In this document: in pieces, positions 9,441 through 20,113 of the stretch
How the letters are laid out: every line of letters begins with the position of its first letter
How positions within the stretch are numbered: position 1 is the first letter of the stretch
Origin: Karstenula rhodostoma CBS 690.94
Taxonomy: Eukaryota; Ascomycota; Dothideomycetes; Pleosporales; Didymosphaeriaceae
Assembly (NCBI GenBank): GCA_010093485.1
Contig: MU001515.1
Coordinates: 267,518-331,517 of the forward strand
Direction: 5' to 3'
DNA: 64,000 nucleotides
Program-made: the position numbers and the translations under genes
The notes under the pieces: model-generated
Told to the model about the DNA's origin: nothing
Seen by the model: the letters and a program-made list of their open reading frames with translations, nothing else
Databases searched by the model: none

Positions 9441-11513
9441 ATGCTCAAGGCTATTGTTCTCCTCGGTCTTGCCACGGGCGGATTTGGTATTCCTACCACG
9501 ACCCATCTCACGGAGCGCGGCAATCACAATGGGTTAAACATTGATATCTCCGTCGCACGAGGTCTGCTGAAGTCTCCGACCGATGGCCGCATCGTGTTGA
9601 TGTTCGCACCCAATGGGACCGACCCTCTCGACGACACAGATGTTACCTCTTCGCCGAATTACATCTTTGGAAAGAATGTGTTTGATTTCAAGACGGGTCG
9701 GACAGTTAGCCTTTCGGGAGGAGGCAACCAAAGCACTGAGACAGGGGTGTATGGATGGCCGAACATCAGTATCAATGCAGTTCCACCGGGCACCTACTCA
9801 GTCCAGGCCTTCCTCACGAAGTACGAAAAAGTCAAGCGGAGTGACGGCTCAGTGGTCAGCGTTCGCTTTCCCTGCGGCGACGGAGCACCCAACGTTAACG
9901 GCTTCGGAAGCCTGACCACGAAAATGGCGGACTACACGGTCTCGGGAGGCCAGCAAACTCTCAAGCTCGTCTTTAACAATGTGACGGCTACCGAGCCTTT
10001 CAAAGGCAGGGAGATTGGTGGCTGCAACCAAGCCAACTACAAGGACACCGAACTTCTGAAATACGTCAAGATTCGAAGTAAGAAACTGAGCGCGTTCTGG
10101 GGTCGCGATATGTATGTTGGTGCGAATGTCGTCCTACCCGCTGGATACAAGGCCAGCGACAAGAAAACGCGTTACCCGGTCATCTACTCGCAAGGACATT
10201 GGCCTGCAGACTCGGGTGCATTTGACTATCCGTCGGATACGGAATTTGCGGACGCCTGGAACAAAGGCACCATTCCCGCGACAAACACAACTGAGGCGCG
10301 GCCCGCGCCGAAGATGATTCTTGTCACTTTCCGCCACGAAGCACCGTTCTATGACGATTCATATGCCGTCAATACCGCCAATCTTGGACCCTACGGCGAT
10401 GCCATTAACGACGAACTCATTCCTCACCTCGATAAAACGTTCAACACCATCCGTGCACCGTACGCACGCATCCAGGAAGGCGGATCCACGGGTGGCTGGG
10501 AGTCGATTGCCAACGTGATTTACAGGCCTGACTTGTTTGGTGTCTGCTTCTCATCGTACCCGGACTCCCTGGACTTCCATCGGCACCAAGACATCGAGCT
10601 CTACACCGCCGCCAATGCATACCAGCGAGCCGACGGCAGCTTCGTTCCATCCATCCGAACGCACCGCAATGGAAAGGAAGTTGTTCTTGCGACTACTGCG
10701 CTGGAAAACCACTGGGAGCTCACCTTCGGCACAGCGTCGCGATCTTTCAACCAGTGGGACATTTGGAACGCAGTCTTCGGTGTGCAAGGTTACAACAACT
10801 ATCCATTGGAACCGTGGGACAAGGTCACCGGTGAAATTTACCACGAGGCAGTGGAATACTGGAAGCCGTTTGATCTGAGCAACTACGTCACCAGCAACTG
10901 GAACAACGCCCGTAACCTTGGCAAGACACTGGCTGGACGCATCAACATCTATGTCGGTTCATGGGATAACTACTACCTGAACGAAGGCGTTCAAGAATTC
11001 CAGAAACGCACAGATGCAGCGGGCGGAGCAGGCTGGGCAAACGTTACTATTCTACCGGAGAAGCCGCATGGTGGCAACTACCAAGATCGCGAGATCTGGG
11101 ACTACCTCACGCTTGTAGATGGCTGGATCAAGGACCATGCCCCCGATGGCCCCTCGCCGCTGCCTTCCAGTGTCACAGCGCCATCAACGCGAGGGAATGA
11201 GTGGAAGGAGGTCATCAAGCGAGGCGGTCGACAGGCCGCTGTCGCGCGACAGGCGCCACCTGCAATCAAGTCCAAGGCTGTGCGCGTGGGAGCCGAGGTC
11301 AAGGCAAGCGTTGGGCGCTGGGACCCTGGCGTGGTTTTGAAGGCACAGTGGACTTTCAATGGCAAGCCTGCCAGCCAGCAATTCAACGTCAAGCAGGGTG
11401 CGACTGTCGCGTACAAGCCGAAGGCGAAAGGAAAGCTGCAGCTTTTGGTCACTGGATCGAAGCGTAATTATGCCACGGAGACCAGGAAGAGTAGCAAGGT
11501 CGTGGTACAGTGA
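9441..11513 (+). CDS. Secreted esterase with S9/Esterase-D-type alpha/beta-hydrolase fold, 690 aa
   Basis: The protein begins with a signal peptide (M-L-K-A-I-V-L-L-G-L-A, cleavage likely around residues 16-18). Residues 25-200 form a beta-rich N-terminal domain. Residues about 220-570 are the hydrolase domain of the putative-esterase type (PF00756-like), with nucleophile Ser349 in G-G-S-T-G-G-W and a likely catalytic His in K-P-H-G-G-N near 565. The C-terminal 100 residues are basic and resemble a small immunoglobulin-like or lectin-like tail. Several N-x-S/T sites suggest glycosylation. A GTAAGT...TAG pair at about 9367-9430, just upstream of the ATG, could be a 5' UTR intron. The extracellular role is inferred; the substrate is unknown. 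Confidence 0.85.
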   Translation: MLKAIVLLGLATGGFGIPTTTHLTERGNHNGLNIDISVARGLLKSPTDGRIVLMFAPNGTDPLDDTDVTSSPNYIFGKNVFDFKTGRTVSLSGGGNQSTETGVYGWPNISINAVPPGTYSVQAFLTKYEKVKRSDGSVVSVRFPCGDGAPNVNGFGSLTTKMADYTVSGGQQTLKLVFNNVTATEPFKGREIGGCNQANYKDTELLKYVKIRSKKLSAFWGRDMYVGANVVLPAGYKASDKKTRYPVIYSQGHWPADSGAFDYPSDTEFADAWNKGTIPATNTTEARPAPKMILVTFRHEAPFYDDSYAVNTANLGPYGDAINDELIPHLDKTFNTIRAPYARIQEGGSTGGWESIANVIYRPDLFGVCFSSYPDSLDFHRHQDIELYTAANAYQRADGSFVPSIRTHRNGKEVVLATTALENHWELTFGTASRSFNQWDIWNAVFGVQGYNNYPLEPWDKVTGEIYHEAVEYWKPFDLSNYVTSNWNNARNLGKTLAGRINIYVGSWDNYYLNEGVQEFQKRTDAAGGAGWANVTILPEKPHGGNYQDREIWDYLTLVDGWIKDHAPDGPSPLPSSVTAPSTRGNEWKEVIKRGGRQAAVARQAPPAIKSKAVRVGAEVKASVGRWDPGVVLKAQWTFNGKPASQQFNVKQGATVAYKPKAKGKLQLLVTGSKRNYATETRKSSKVVVQ

Positions 11514-11554
11514 TAGATTGGACTTTCGAGTCTATTCTTTGTATATATATATAT

Positions 11555-11655
11555 ATATTGTATACGATCACTATGAGGGCGGGCAAATCAATGAAGGGTG
11601 GATAACATAAGGTGTCGCGCTTTGCCAATGCACGAAGGGACCAAAAAAGATTCTT
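11555..11655 (+). repeat. Repeat fragment shared with 39.54-39.64 kb (possible solo LTR piece)
   Basis: Immediately after the esterase stop, a stretch containing cactatgagg, ctttgccaatgcacga and ggaccaaaaaa recurs in the same order at 39,535-39,645 beside the decayed gypsy element. Spacing is similar with small indels. A (TA)n tract at 11,540-11,554 precedes it. It is best read as a fragment of a dispersed mobile element lodged in the 3' flank of the esterase gene. Confidence 0.55.
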
Positions 11656-12358
11656 TGTATAAATATAATCAATATACAACAACTAACCTAAAATGTCATG
11701 TATCTTGTTTGACTTTTCGCATGCCTGTCTATTGTATCCGTGGTTCTGTGCGCTCCAGCGAGTGTTCGATTGTGCTGCTGGCTGTGCCGCAATTTCATAC
11801 ACCGCCTTATGGTAAATCGGCACCTCCGACTTTAGCCTTTTCTGCGAATCCCTATGCATTCGGGTGGCAAACTCGATGTCGCTTAGAAGAGACTGTTGGG
11901 CCTTATCGACATCGACGACACGTTGGTTTGAGAGCGGCTACGTGAGCGCATGGTGATTGAGAATGGTCCGGAAGACAGGGTTGCATCACTGTATAATTGG
12001 AGCGAGATGTTTGGAAACGCAGCAGAGAGGATGATATCATTGAAGAAGTTGTTGATCTTGCGTTCGTTTCTTGTTTGTTCCGCAGTCCTTTGTGGATTGT
12101 GGATCAGTGTAGCACTGGAGGACAGTATTACATCGAACAGTGGCTGGCAAGTCAAGCACGAAAGTGATAATCTTGCGAGGTGGTTTCAGGCTTGTGATAT
12201 GCGCGTCGCGCCTTGCGTATTCGGTCATGTCTATAGCTAGACGCTAGGACACACTATATACTGGTCCTATATCATCAAATCGTGATTCCATCCATACATG
12301 CTCAAATCCGATGCACTTCACATCATACCGACCACCCGCGCTATCGCTCGCCTCCTGC

Positions 12359-14164
12359 TTAGTAGACGTAGAAGTTCCCGCTCTCGTCATTCGACTCCCG
12401 CAGCGCCTTGTTCCTCTTTTTCATGATGATCTTCGCCACCCACGCAAGCGCAGCAGTAGCGACAGAGAAGCCAGCCGACGAGCCAAGCGCAATAGCATAC
12501 CGCGGTTCGTCAGTCTTCGGCCAAAGGTACGGCGTCCTGCCTCGTGTATTAGCCTCGATTGCAGTTAGACGCAAAAGCGAATGAGGGCGCTTACCAGATG
12601 AACGACGCGTTCATGATCGTCGTCACAATGCCAATTGCGACGGCCTTCTTCTCCTTCGTCTGACCGCACGTACTTCCGCACCACTCAAGGATGAGCGAGT
12701 TGACGCCGTACGTGCCAATGGTGAAGATGACCATGGAAACATAGCGGCCAGCCAGGTCCATAGTTGCACATGCAGACACGAAGCCAATCGTGGCTACAGC
12801 CTTTGAGATTGTGATGTGCCAAGTGCGCTCGTTGAACCTTCCGCTGCTCCACGAGACGGCAATGGTAACGGCGCCGGCGATGAGATAGGGCGGGCATGTA
12901 AGGACTAGGGTGATGGTCTGATTGAAGCCCAGGGTTTGTACCACAGTGGGGAAGAAGTTCTTGAAGCCGTTGGCGGCGAGACTGGTTGAAGTCAGTGATA
13001 AGGCATGCTCAGAGCGTATCAAGTACGTACTGCATGTGTGCCATAAACGCAAAGATCCACACCATCGGATCTTTCGCAGCCTGCATAAAACCTTTCCGAG
13101 TGGAGGTCTCACCCTCGTTGCCAACAGTGTCGAGTTCCATGCGGCTAGTCGCGAGTAGACGCTCTTCCGGCGTCAACCACTTTGTGTTGTGGGGAAAGTC
13201 AGGCAAGAGGGAAAATCCAACGATGGCGATGAAAAAGGTGACTGCTCCCTGGAGGATAAAGAGCCATCTCCACCCGCTAATGCCTGCGACGTCGTCTAGA
13301 CCGTGAAATATGCCCGCAGCGATTAGGCCTGCGAAGGCTGTTGCGAGAATGTTGCCCGTGTACAGGATAGCGATGCGTGTGGCGACTTCCTTGCGTGTAT
13401 AGAAGATGGACAGGAGATAGACGGCACCAGGATAGTAAGGTGCTTCTGTCAATCCTAAGAAAAAGCGGGTGAGGAGGCCAGTGAAGTTCTTGGACACAGC
13501 TGTCAGACCGCTGACGATTGCCCAAAGCATCATGGCGGTGCCCATGTATCGACCTAAACTTTTGTCAGTTCAATGATGCGAACCATGTGTTGGGTTGTTC
13601 CTGTCCTAAAAGTGACAAACATACTGGGGCGGGTCCTCGTTAAGAACATGTTTGACGGGATCTGACCGAGTAGATACCCGACAAAGAGGATGGACACGCA
13701 AGTCTGGTACTGGCACTGGTGAGGTTGAGGTCTTCTTCGAGATCGTTGATCCTGGCGAGAGCAATCGCGTTTCTGCGAAGATGGTTGTGTCAGCATGCAT
13801 AATCCAATCACACTAGGAAGTTTATTGTTGTTATCTTACCTGTCCAAGTAGTTAAGCCAGTACATGGACCAAAGCATAGGCTACAAAGTATCAGGTACTG
13901 ATTTTCTCGTTGATGTCGATGAGCTCACCATGATCCATCGGTCTAGCTTCTTGACCAATGCAATCTCACGAGGGTCGGTTTTCTATTTGAGGAAGTCAGC
14001 AATCTATGAGCGACAATTGTGTGAGCTGAAAGACCAACCTCGTGGGCCCCTGAGTAATCCTGCTTTCCGACAATAGGCACAGGTTTTTGAAAGTCAGGCT
14101 CATTCGTCATCTGCTGTTCCAGCATGAGGACTTCATTCTTCTCAACCGGAGTAGTGGAGGCCAT
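12359..14164 (-). CDS. MFS transporter, anion:cation symporter (allantoate permease-like), with apparent frameshift
   Basis: Seven exons fit (minus strand): 14164-14039, 13982-13929, 13880-13840, 13772-13625, 13553-13031, 12981-12595, 12536-12359. Each junction has GT..AG ends and matching phase, giving a product of about 485 residues. Recognisable features are M-Y-W-L-N-Y-L-D-R followed by A-R-I-N-D-L-E-E-D-L at the end of TM1, G-Y-L-L-G-Q-I-P-S-N in TM2, R-F-F-L-G-L-T-E-A in TM4, and a C-terminal P-Y-L-W-P-K segment. This is the Dal5/TNA1-type family that imports small organic anions such as nicotinate, allantoate or pantothenate. Exon 4 is 148 nt and changes frame internally: the upstream frame (DLEEDLNLTSA) and the downstream frame (YQTCVSILFVGYL) differ by one missing base near 13,711-13,716. 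It could be a sequencing error or a genuine inactivating mutation. Confidence 0.85.
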
Positions 14165-14817
14165 CTTGAACTCTCCTTCTCAACGGACTTGTGAATAGAT
14201 ATGGAACTGGGCGACTACGCGGATGTCGCTGTGGAAAGTGAGCCCCAGGCGCATGGTTTATATATCATCCTCGCGTTATATTCCTCTACCCGAGAGAAGG
14301 TGCCAAAGTCCGCAGGGAGAGGCTGCGTTAACGGCATGGATGCTCACATCATTGGCTGACTAGCAGCTCGGCTCATACCAAGAAGTCATCCAAGAAGGTC
14401 CAAGGCCCGTAGGTCTACGACCCGATCGGCTGAGCCTCGTCTCGGGTAGCTTAGTCGTGTCTTGGGTTCGGAGCAGAACGGTTTGTGGTGCAATTGGCGA
14501 GTTATTTTTTCGGCCGTTGAAGGAACGCACGGGTAAGGGGCTTTAGGTAGGGTTTTGTGGAGTCTGGGGTAGACCTCGTGATGCAGTCGTGTCATGGTGT
14601 TGGTAGTTCACGACCACGCGCAATCGACCCATTCACGCGGCGGGTCCTCTTTCCTTCCATCGAGTCTGGGGTAAAGCGAAGATACTTGACTTCGCCGCTG
14701 TTGTAGGTATGCTTTCATACTGCCGCGCGAGAACTCCCGACAAACGCGGCCGGGAACTTCAAGCCATCGGATGAGGATTCCAACAGCTAAACGCCACCAG
14801 CCGCCGAGCCTCTAGCC

Positions 14818-15300
14818 ATGGTCTCGAGACGATGCTTCCACTCGGCACGCTTCACCGCTCGAGAGCTTCCCCGCTTTGTCGTGTCTTGGTTGGTCGCGCG
14901 AGGAAGGAACGACAAGAAGTTGGCAAGCCACAGTCGCGGCGCCAATGGCTTGAGTCTCGTTTATACCTATGTAGGCGCCGCAAAAGAGCCGAAGAGGAAC
15001 GGGGCAGAACCGGGGATGTGGGGGATCGCGCGCGGGGAAGGCGATGCTAGCGCTAGCGTGGGACGACCTGTGCATGATGATTTTCCGATTGTTGAGACGA
15101 ACTACGATGTGGTGTCCCGTAAGGTGGTATACAGAAATATGGAATGTGACTGCCGCCCAAAAGTAACAGAAAATGAGACCTGTGCATCAAACCTACATGA
15201 TTCGATCGTGGTTCCAATCGGGACAAGTGCCTTCAACACCAATGTGGCGATACGGAAGATCCTGTACGGCCTCAAATTCCGGCGTACATATCCTGGGTGA
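14818..15300 (+). CDS. Doubtful ORF, 160 aa
   Basis: An ATG-initiated open frame (gccATGG context) sits alone in the 14.2-16.4 kb intergenic region. No domain, signal peptide or membrane segment is recognised and the composition is only weakly protein-like. It may be a chance frame in GC-rich DNA. It is recorded because it is the only sizeable ATG frame here. Confidence 0.2.
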   Translation: MVSRRCFHSARFTARELPRFVVSWLVARGRNDKKLASHSRGANGLSLVYTYVGAAKEPKRNGAEPGMWGIARGEGDASASVGRPVHDDFPIVETNYDVVSRKVVYRNMECDCRPKVTENETCASNLHDSIVVPIGTSAFNTNVAIRKILYGLKFRRTYPG

Positions 15301-15829
15301 AGCAGCAATGGGTGTTGGATCACGGCGCCACCTGCATTGGCGAAGACGGCGCAATTCTGGGTGGGTCTGAATCTAGGCCTTGTGACCCACAATTGGCGTT
15401 TGTCTGGACTCCGAGATCGAACATTGCATTCTGGGTAAGGACTCCATCTTTTTGGATTTATTGCCCACGGGCCTGTTAATTTACGACGTTCTGTCACCGT
15501 TCTGACGCCCTAAATGGAAGCATCCTTGAACACGGAGCTACTGGGGGAAAGCGACATGCGCAAAACTGTCGAATCCACCGGACACAAAGGGTCCGGAATA
15601 TACGCTCGTGCATTTGAGCCCCGTGGAGACGCGCACCAAGCCCAGCATTGGACGCAATCTCTCTCCTCACGGAAAGAGTCATCGTATAACCCTAACAAGT
15701 CCATGATCGATCCATCGTTTGCCTACTTACTTTTCCTACATCTGACACTCGGTGCTGCGTTAGTCCTTGGCCTGGCTCGCTCTGCTACCTGTACATATGG
15801 CTTTGCATTGTCTAAAAACACAAAAGGAT

Positions 15830-16123
15830 AGACACAGCTGGGTTCGAACCAACCTCTCCCCCAATCCCAGCCTTCTCAACCGCGGCTCCGTGGTGATCTC
15901 TCTCAACTTCCATGATCTCAGGGTCTCGGCTCCGTGGGTCTCTAGTCTCAAATCTTGGTGTCTCGATTTCATGATCTCTCAGTCTCATGGTCTCTCGGCT
16001 CCGTGATCTCGCTCGAATCTCGGTGTTGCGATCTCTTGTGGTCTCGGAATCTTGATCTCACTCCACAAGGGCGGTCTCGAAGTGCTTTAGGGTGAGGGCG
16101 CCTTACCACTGGGCCATGCGTCC
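15830..16123 (-). tRNA. tRNA-like element with long interruption or tRNA relic
   Basis: On the minus strand, GGACGCA (16123-16117) is followed by an exact A-box (TGGCCCAGTGGTAAGGC, 16116-16100). About 250 nt later comes a T-arm GTTGG-TTCGAAC-CCAGC with a B-box (around 15850-15841), then TGTGTCT (15836-15830), which pairs with the 5' acceptor strand over 7 bp including two G-U pairs. A TTTT pol III-type terminator follows at 15825-15822. The stretch between the boxes is GAGA-rich and repeats CACGGAGCCGAGA-like units. A normal anticodon arm is not evident and a second weak B-box-like site lies near 16,075. It is either a tRNA gene with an unusually long insertion or a decayed copy. Confidence 0.35.
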
Positions 16124-16395
16124 TGGACGTTTTGATGGAATAACGACGGCTCAGTGAAATATATATACCTGGCTGGTATTTGGAAGAACAGGTGAGAGAA
16201 TGAGCTGGTAATATCTTGTGGGAGAAGTGAAGTAAACGAACGGGGTATACACAGTTTACGACCAGTCCTCTATAACAAGAAAGTAAATAATAACTTCTCA
16301 CGTACCGAGTAAACACCGGTTATATACTACTGACGACTTCACTAAGTATACCATGTCCATTATTCCTCCTGCTCACTCAACCGCTCACTTCCAAC

Positions 16396-17498
16396 TCAAA
16401 ACTTTTGCAACACATCCTGCGTCCACTTAAACAGCTTGCCCGCCAAGTTCACATCCGTCGCGGTTTTATCCAACTTATCAGGCGCATGTAGCCCAACAGG
16501 ATAATAAAACCCCCCATTCACAAGCTCCTCCTTCTTCGCCACCGTCGCACAGTATACCTGATTCCAGCACCCCTGATGTGGCGTCAAGTACTTCAGTCCC
16601 GACAGCCAGCACGTGATATGGATGAACCATCGCGTCTGCCAGTGCTGGTTGTACACCAGGTCCGTCCCGACAACGCCCGGGTGTATCGATAACGAAGTGA
16701 TCTCCGGGTAGCGTCGCGCGAGCTCGGCGGGGTACAGGATGTTGGCGAGCTTGGAGTGGCCGTAGCGGACCCAGGCGCCCAACATGAAGCGCGACATGGG
16801 GTTGCGGGAGTCGAGTTCGGCGAAAGAGATGCCATTATTTGGGTGGAAGCCGTAGCCCATCGATGTGGTGCTGAGGATGCGGACGTCGGAGGAGGGGGCG
16901 CGGGCGGTGCGAAGGAGGGTTGGGAGGAGGATGTCGATGACCATGGCGTGCGCGAGGTGGTTTATGGCGAATTGGATCTCTGCGGTATCATGGTTAGTTT
17001 CATGGTGATTCATATTCCACTGCTTAAGGCGAGCCATGGGTCGAGATGTTTGTCGGGAGACAAACAAATGAAAGCTTACCGTAACCATCTTTGCTGAGTA
17101 CCGCCGGCTGCGCCATCACACCCGCCGTACACATCAAGACATCCAGTCTCTCATGCTTGAAACCCTTCTGCACACCTTCTTTCACAGACGCCAAAGAAGT
17201 GAAGTCCACTTCAATGAACGTCATGCCGACCGAAGCATGCCCCCCCTGGATCTCACCGATAAGCGTATCTGCGGCCTTTCGGTTGCGGCCAGTGATGTAT
17301 ATATGCGAGGGCCCATGAGGTGCCAAAGTACGAGCGGTTTCAGCTCCTATGCCAGCGGTACCTAGCAGTGGTTTTAGTATTCCGCCATCAAATGACCAAT
17401 TCGTTCCTCATACCGCCTGTGATGAAAAGAACTTTGCCTTCGAGAGAAGGGACTTCCTTCGCCGGATCGAAATCCGCACGCGCCTGAATGTTCTTCAT
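16396..17498 (-). CDS. Short-chain dehydrogenase/reductase, 316 aa
   Basis: Three exons: 17498-17414, 17361-17080 and 16979-16396. The introns have GTATGA..TAG and GTAAGC..CAG ends with consistent phase. The first in-frame ATG after a stop is at 17498. The Rossmann NAD(P)-binding glycine motif T-G-G-T-A-G-I-G is split by the first intron. The T-A-G-V-M segment corresponds to the NNAG motif. The catalytic Ser is in S-T-T-S-M-G and the active-site Y-x-x-x-K is Y-G-H-S-K-L-A-N. The C-terminal half resembles retinol dehydrogenase/WW-oxidoreductase-like SDRs. It is likely a cytosolic or ER-associated NADP-dependent oxidoreductase; the substrate is unknown. Confidence 0.88.
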
Positions 17499-18123
17499 CG
17501 TGTGCTTCAATTTCAGCTAGGCTGGGTATCTCTGATATTGTAACGCGGTGTCTTCCAAAGTTAGGATGCATTTCTGGGGGCAGGCCCGGTCCTATATACC
17601 ACATCAATCTACCATCAAAGCGCCAACGCGTCACTCAGCGGACCTGTCGGTCGAACATTCGTTTGCCTGCTCAGGCGTGGCCATATCGGAGCTTGCACTG
17701 TTGCAGAGTTACACCCTGAACGAGGTTTTATTGCACATGTGCTTATCTCCGATTGGCCTGCCCTTCAGCCAGGCAAAACTAAGGATCTAGGCTAGAACAA
17801 AGGAAGCATTAGCGCGTAAGCACCCTACATATGGACCATTGCCGTCGCGATGCTCGACATCCTCCAGGCTACTCCTAAACGGAGCCTAGGTTCAGTAAGC
17901 AGTCTGCATACAAAAGCCTTTCCATCCCTGGGAGGTGTTCGATTTTTGATTGCTCGTGGAAACGATTGTTTTGCCCGCTCGTATTCGTCCGTCGGAACCC
18001 CCAGAATGTCACGAAGAAAAAATATTACCATCGCGGTGGGACAAAAACCGCAGCTTTGTGATGTCTGTCTGGCCCCCAAGTCGCATCGGTATTAGTTTTG
18101 AAGATGGGCTCACGACTATCAGG

Positions 18124-19341
18124 CCCGAGACGTGAACGAAGACTGGACAGGCAAGGCTTCAGCCCAGGAGAGGAGGAAGTTACAAAACAGGTTACATCAA
18201 AGAGCATGGAGTGAGCCCAACTCCCCATACAGTTCATTGAATCATGGCCAAACTCACATCCCCCAGGACGACGCAAAACCCAAGAAGCCACCCACCATCC
18301 TCCGGACCCGCACCCTTCCACCCAAGATCAATTCCTCACCGACGCCTTCACACAGGCATCCGCAGCATTCCTACCTCTTGAGAAGGAGTCACCCCACACC
18401 TCATTCGAGGACTCCCCCACGACCCTCCTGCGCAACGGTGCCTACGCTACCCCACCCTTCCCCTCCCCACTGTACCATGCCCGGAACAAGCCCTCGCTCC
18501 CCTGGCCCACCCGCGCAGCACCGCACAAGCCCATGCTTATCACCCCCATGATACCGTACCTCGACGCCTCCGGCAACGATGTCGGCTTTAACGCAGACAA
18601 AGGGGTGTGCCCGCCCTTCCACCCCTCGCTCTTCCCCCTCACACCAGACCACTACCTGATCACGCTCATCCGTAAGCCCGCTGTCTTTGAAACCCTCAAG
18701 ATGTGACGCGCTAACACGAGATACGCAAAGAGTACAACACCCTCCGCGGCGTCCTGACCAACCTCCTCCTCGTGCAAGTCCACCTCAACCCAGAGTGCCA
18801 AAACGCCCTCCGCATCCCGCTGCTGCACGCGCCGCCCGACACGCCCCCGCCTACCTTCCGCCGCACCCCCATCCAGCAGTCCGTAGAGTAAGTCCATAAC
18901 CCCGCAGTCTGTTCCCTACCTACGTACCACCCCCTCCCAAGTATCTTCACACTCCTTGATTCCCATCCCGACCCTCACCCCAACATCCCACCCCCCTGCA
19001 ACCTCCCTCACCCTGACAAACCGACTAGCCACGAAGACTGGATCGACTCCGTCCCCTGCCCCACGCTGCGCGATAACCTCATCCTCGCTTCCTCGCCCTC
19101 GACATTTGACCAGGACGAAATGTGCGACGACCTCTGCGGCGGCCTCTACGACGGTTTCGACCACGTGGAGTCGCGCGGCTTGCTGGTCTGGAGCGAACCG
19201 TGGCTAGTGAGCAGCTGGGAGATCTCCCCTGGTTTCGCGAAGAAGTGGGCGTTTTTGCTGAAGGGGTGTGGGGAGATGGTGAGAGCGACGAATGCGTGGC
19301 GGGAGAGGAGGGGGGAGGAGCCGCTTGTTGTGGAGGTGTGA
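18124..19341 (+). CDS. bZIP-like transcription factor with DUF3425 domain; first exon uncertain
   Basis: Exons fit 18124-18210, 18267-18671, 18731-18887 and 18942-19341, with GT..AG introns of 54-59 nt and matching phases. The first exon encodes N-E-D-W-T-G and E-R-R-K-L-Q-N-R-L-H-Q-R-A-W, continued after the intron by R-R-R-K. This is the basic region typical of DUF3425 (PF11905-type) fungal regulators. The rest gives the DUF3425 body (L-I-T-L-I-Q-Y-N; D-W-I-D-S-V-P-C-P; L-V-W-S-E-P-W). The frame upstream of 18132 has no ATG before a stop, so a 5' exon must exist. Candidates are ATG 17850 with donor at 17897 joined to acceptor 18123 (phase fits), or ATG 18061 with a short intron. A nuclear role in gene regulation is inferred from the family. 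Confidence 0.8.
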
Positions 19342-19476
19342 TGTGGCGCAGACGAGAGGGGGTTGGTGGAGGGGTTGGTGGAGGGGTTGTAAATCTCGCG
19401 ACTGGTCGCTGAGACAGTGCTGATTACGAGTGATGACTACGCTGAAGTTGTGTTACGCCTGGTTTGGCTTTCTAGG

Positions 19477-19730
19477 CTAAGCATGCGGCCACCACGCCGT
19501 CCACGGCACCACCTCGTAGACTCTCTCATCCACGCTCCTCAGCCCGACGAAGCTCTCCACTATCACATACGCCCGTGCAAACGGGTAGCACCCCATCGCC
19601 ACCGCTAACACTAGAACTAGCTTCGGGCGAAGCGCGGTAGCACATATAATACGGTTGTGGTGAGAAGCGTTGTGGCATATTGCACTGATACGTTGGGAAT
19701 TACGAGGGTATTAAAATGAAAGATGGGTTA
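19477..19730 (-). pseudogene. C-terminal fragment of a multi-spanning membrane protein, frameshifted
   Basis: Minus-strand reading gives hydrophobic Q-Y-A-T-T-L-L-T-T-T-V-L-Y-V-L-P-R-F-A-R-S ending in a stop. In another frame beginning at the same place it gives K-L-V-L-V-L-A-V-A-M-G, then A-R-A-Y-V-I-V-E-S-F-V-G-L-R, ending W-W-P-H-A-stop at 19477. The two halves join naturally if one frame change near 19,615 is undone. They resemble the conserved last two helices of a common family of fungal membrane proteins. No upstream remainder is visible, so this is a 5'-truncated relic. Confidence 0.45.
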
Positions 19731-20113
19731 AACACATTTCCAACCGGATTTTAGTCGATGAAGCTGTATGAGCGGAAGTTGAGTGTAAGAGTGGTGGAAG
19801 ACCCTGGGCGGGCGGCCCTAGGCTCCTGTTATAATGACCCCAGAAAATTCCGTCTGACAAAATGAATCAACATTTGAAGTTACAAGTGGTATTACAATTA
19901 GGACACGACCTAGGGAACCCAACAGCGCTGCTGTACGATTGAAACAAAGGGAAAAAGGATATGAAATCTTGAATGCTTCATCCATAAGAACGCTTCTCTA
20001 TCAAGGGCATTTTGACCCTGATAAAACGCCGGGGCAGAATTTGAAAAATGGGGATATCAAAGCGGCAATGGAGCATGCGAGGAGAAAAATGGTGGACATC
20101 AAATACGCGACCG

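Noticed and set aside
15895..16075. GAGA-rich repeats considered as a stand-alone minisatellite
   Set aside because: Units are irregular in length, and the block is bounded exactly by tRNA-like halves, so it is reported as part of that element.
16756..17097. Plus-strand frame across the dehydrogenase gene
   Set aside because: Shadow of a GC-rich coding exon. The minus strand carries clear SDR motifs and splice signals.
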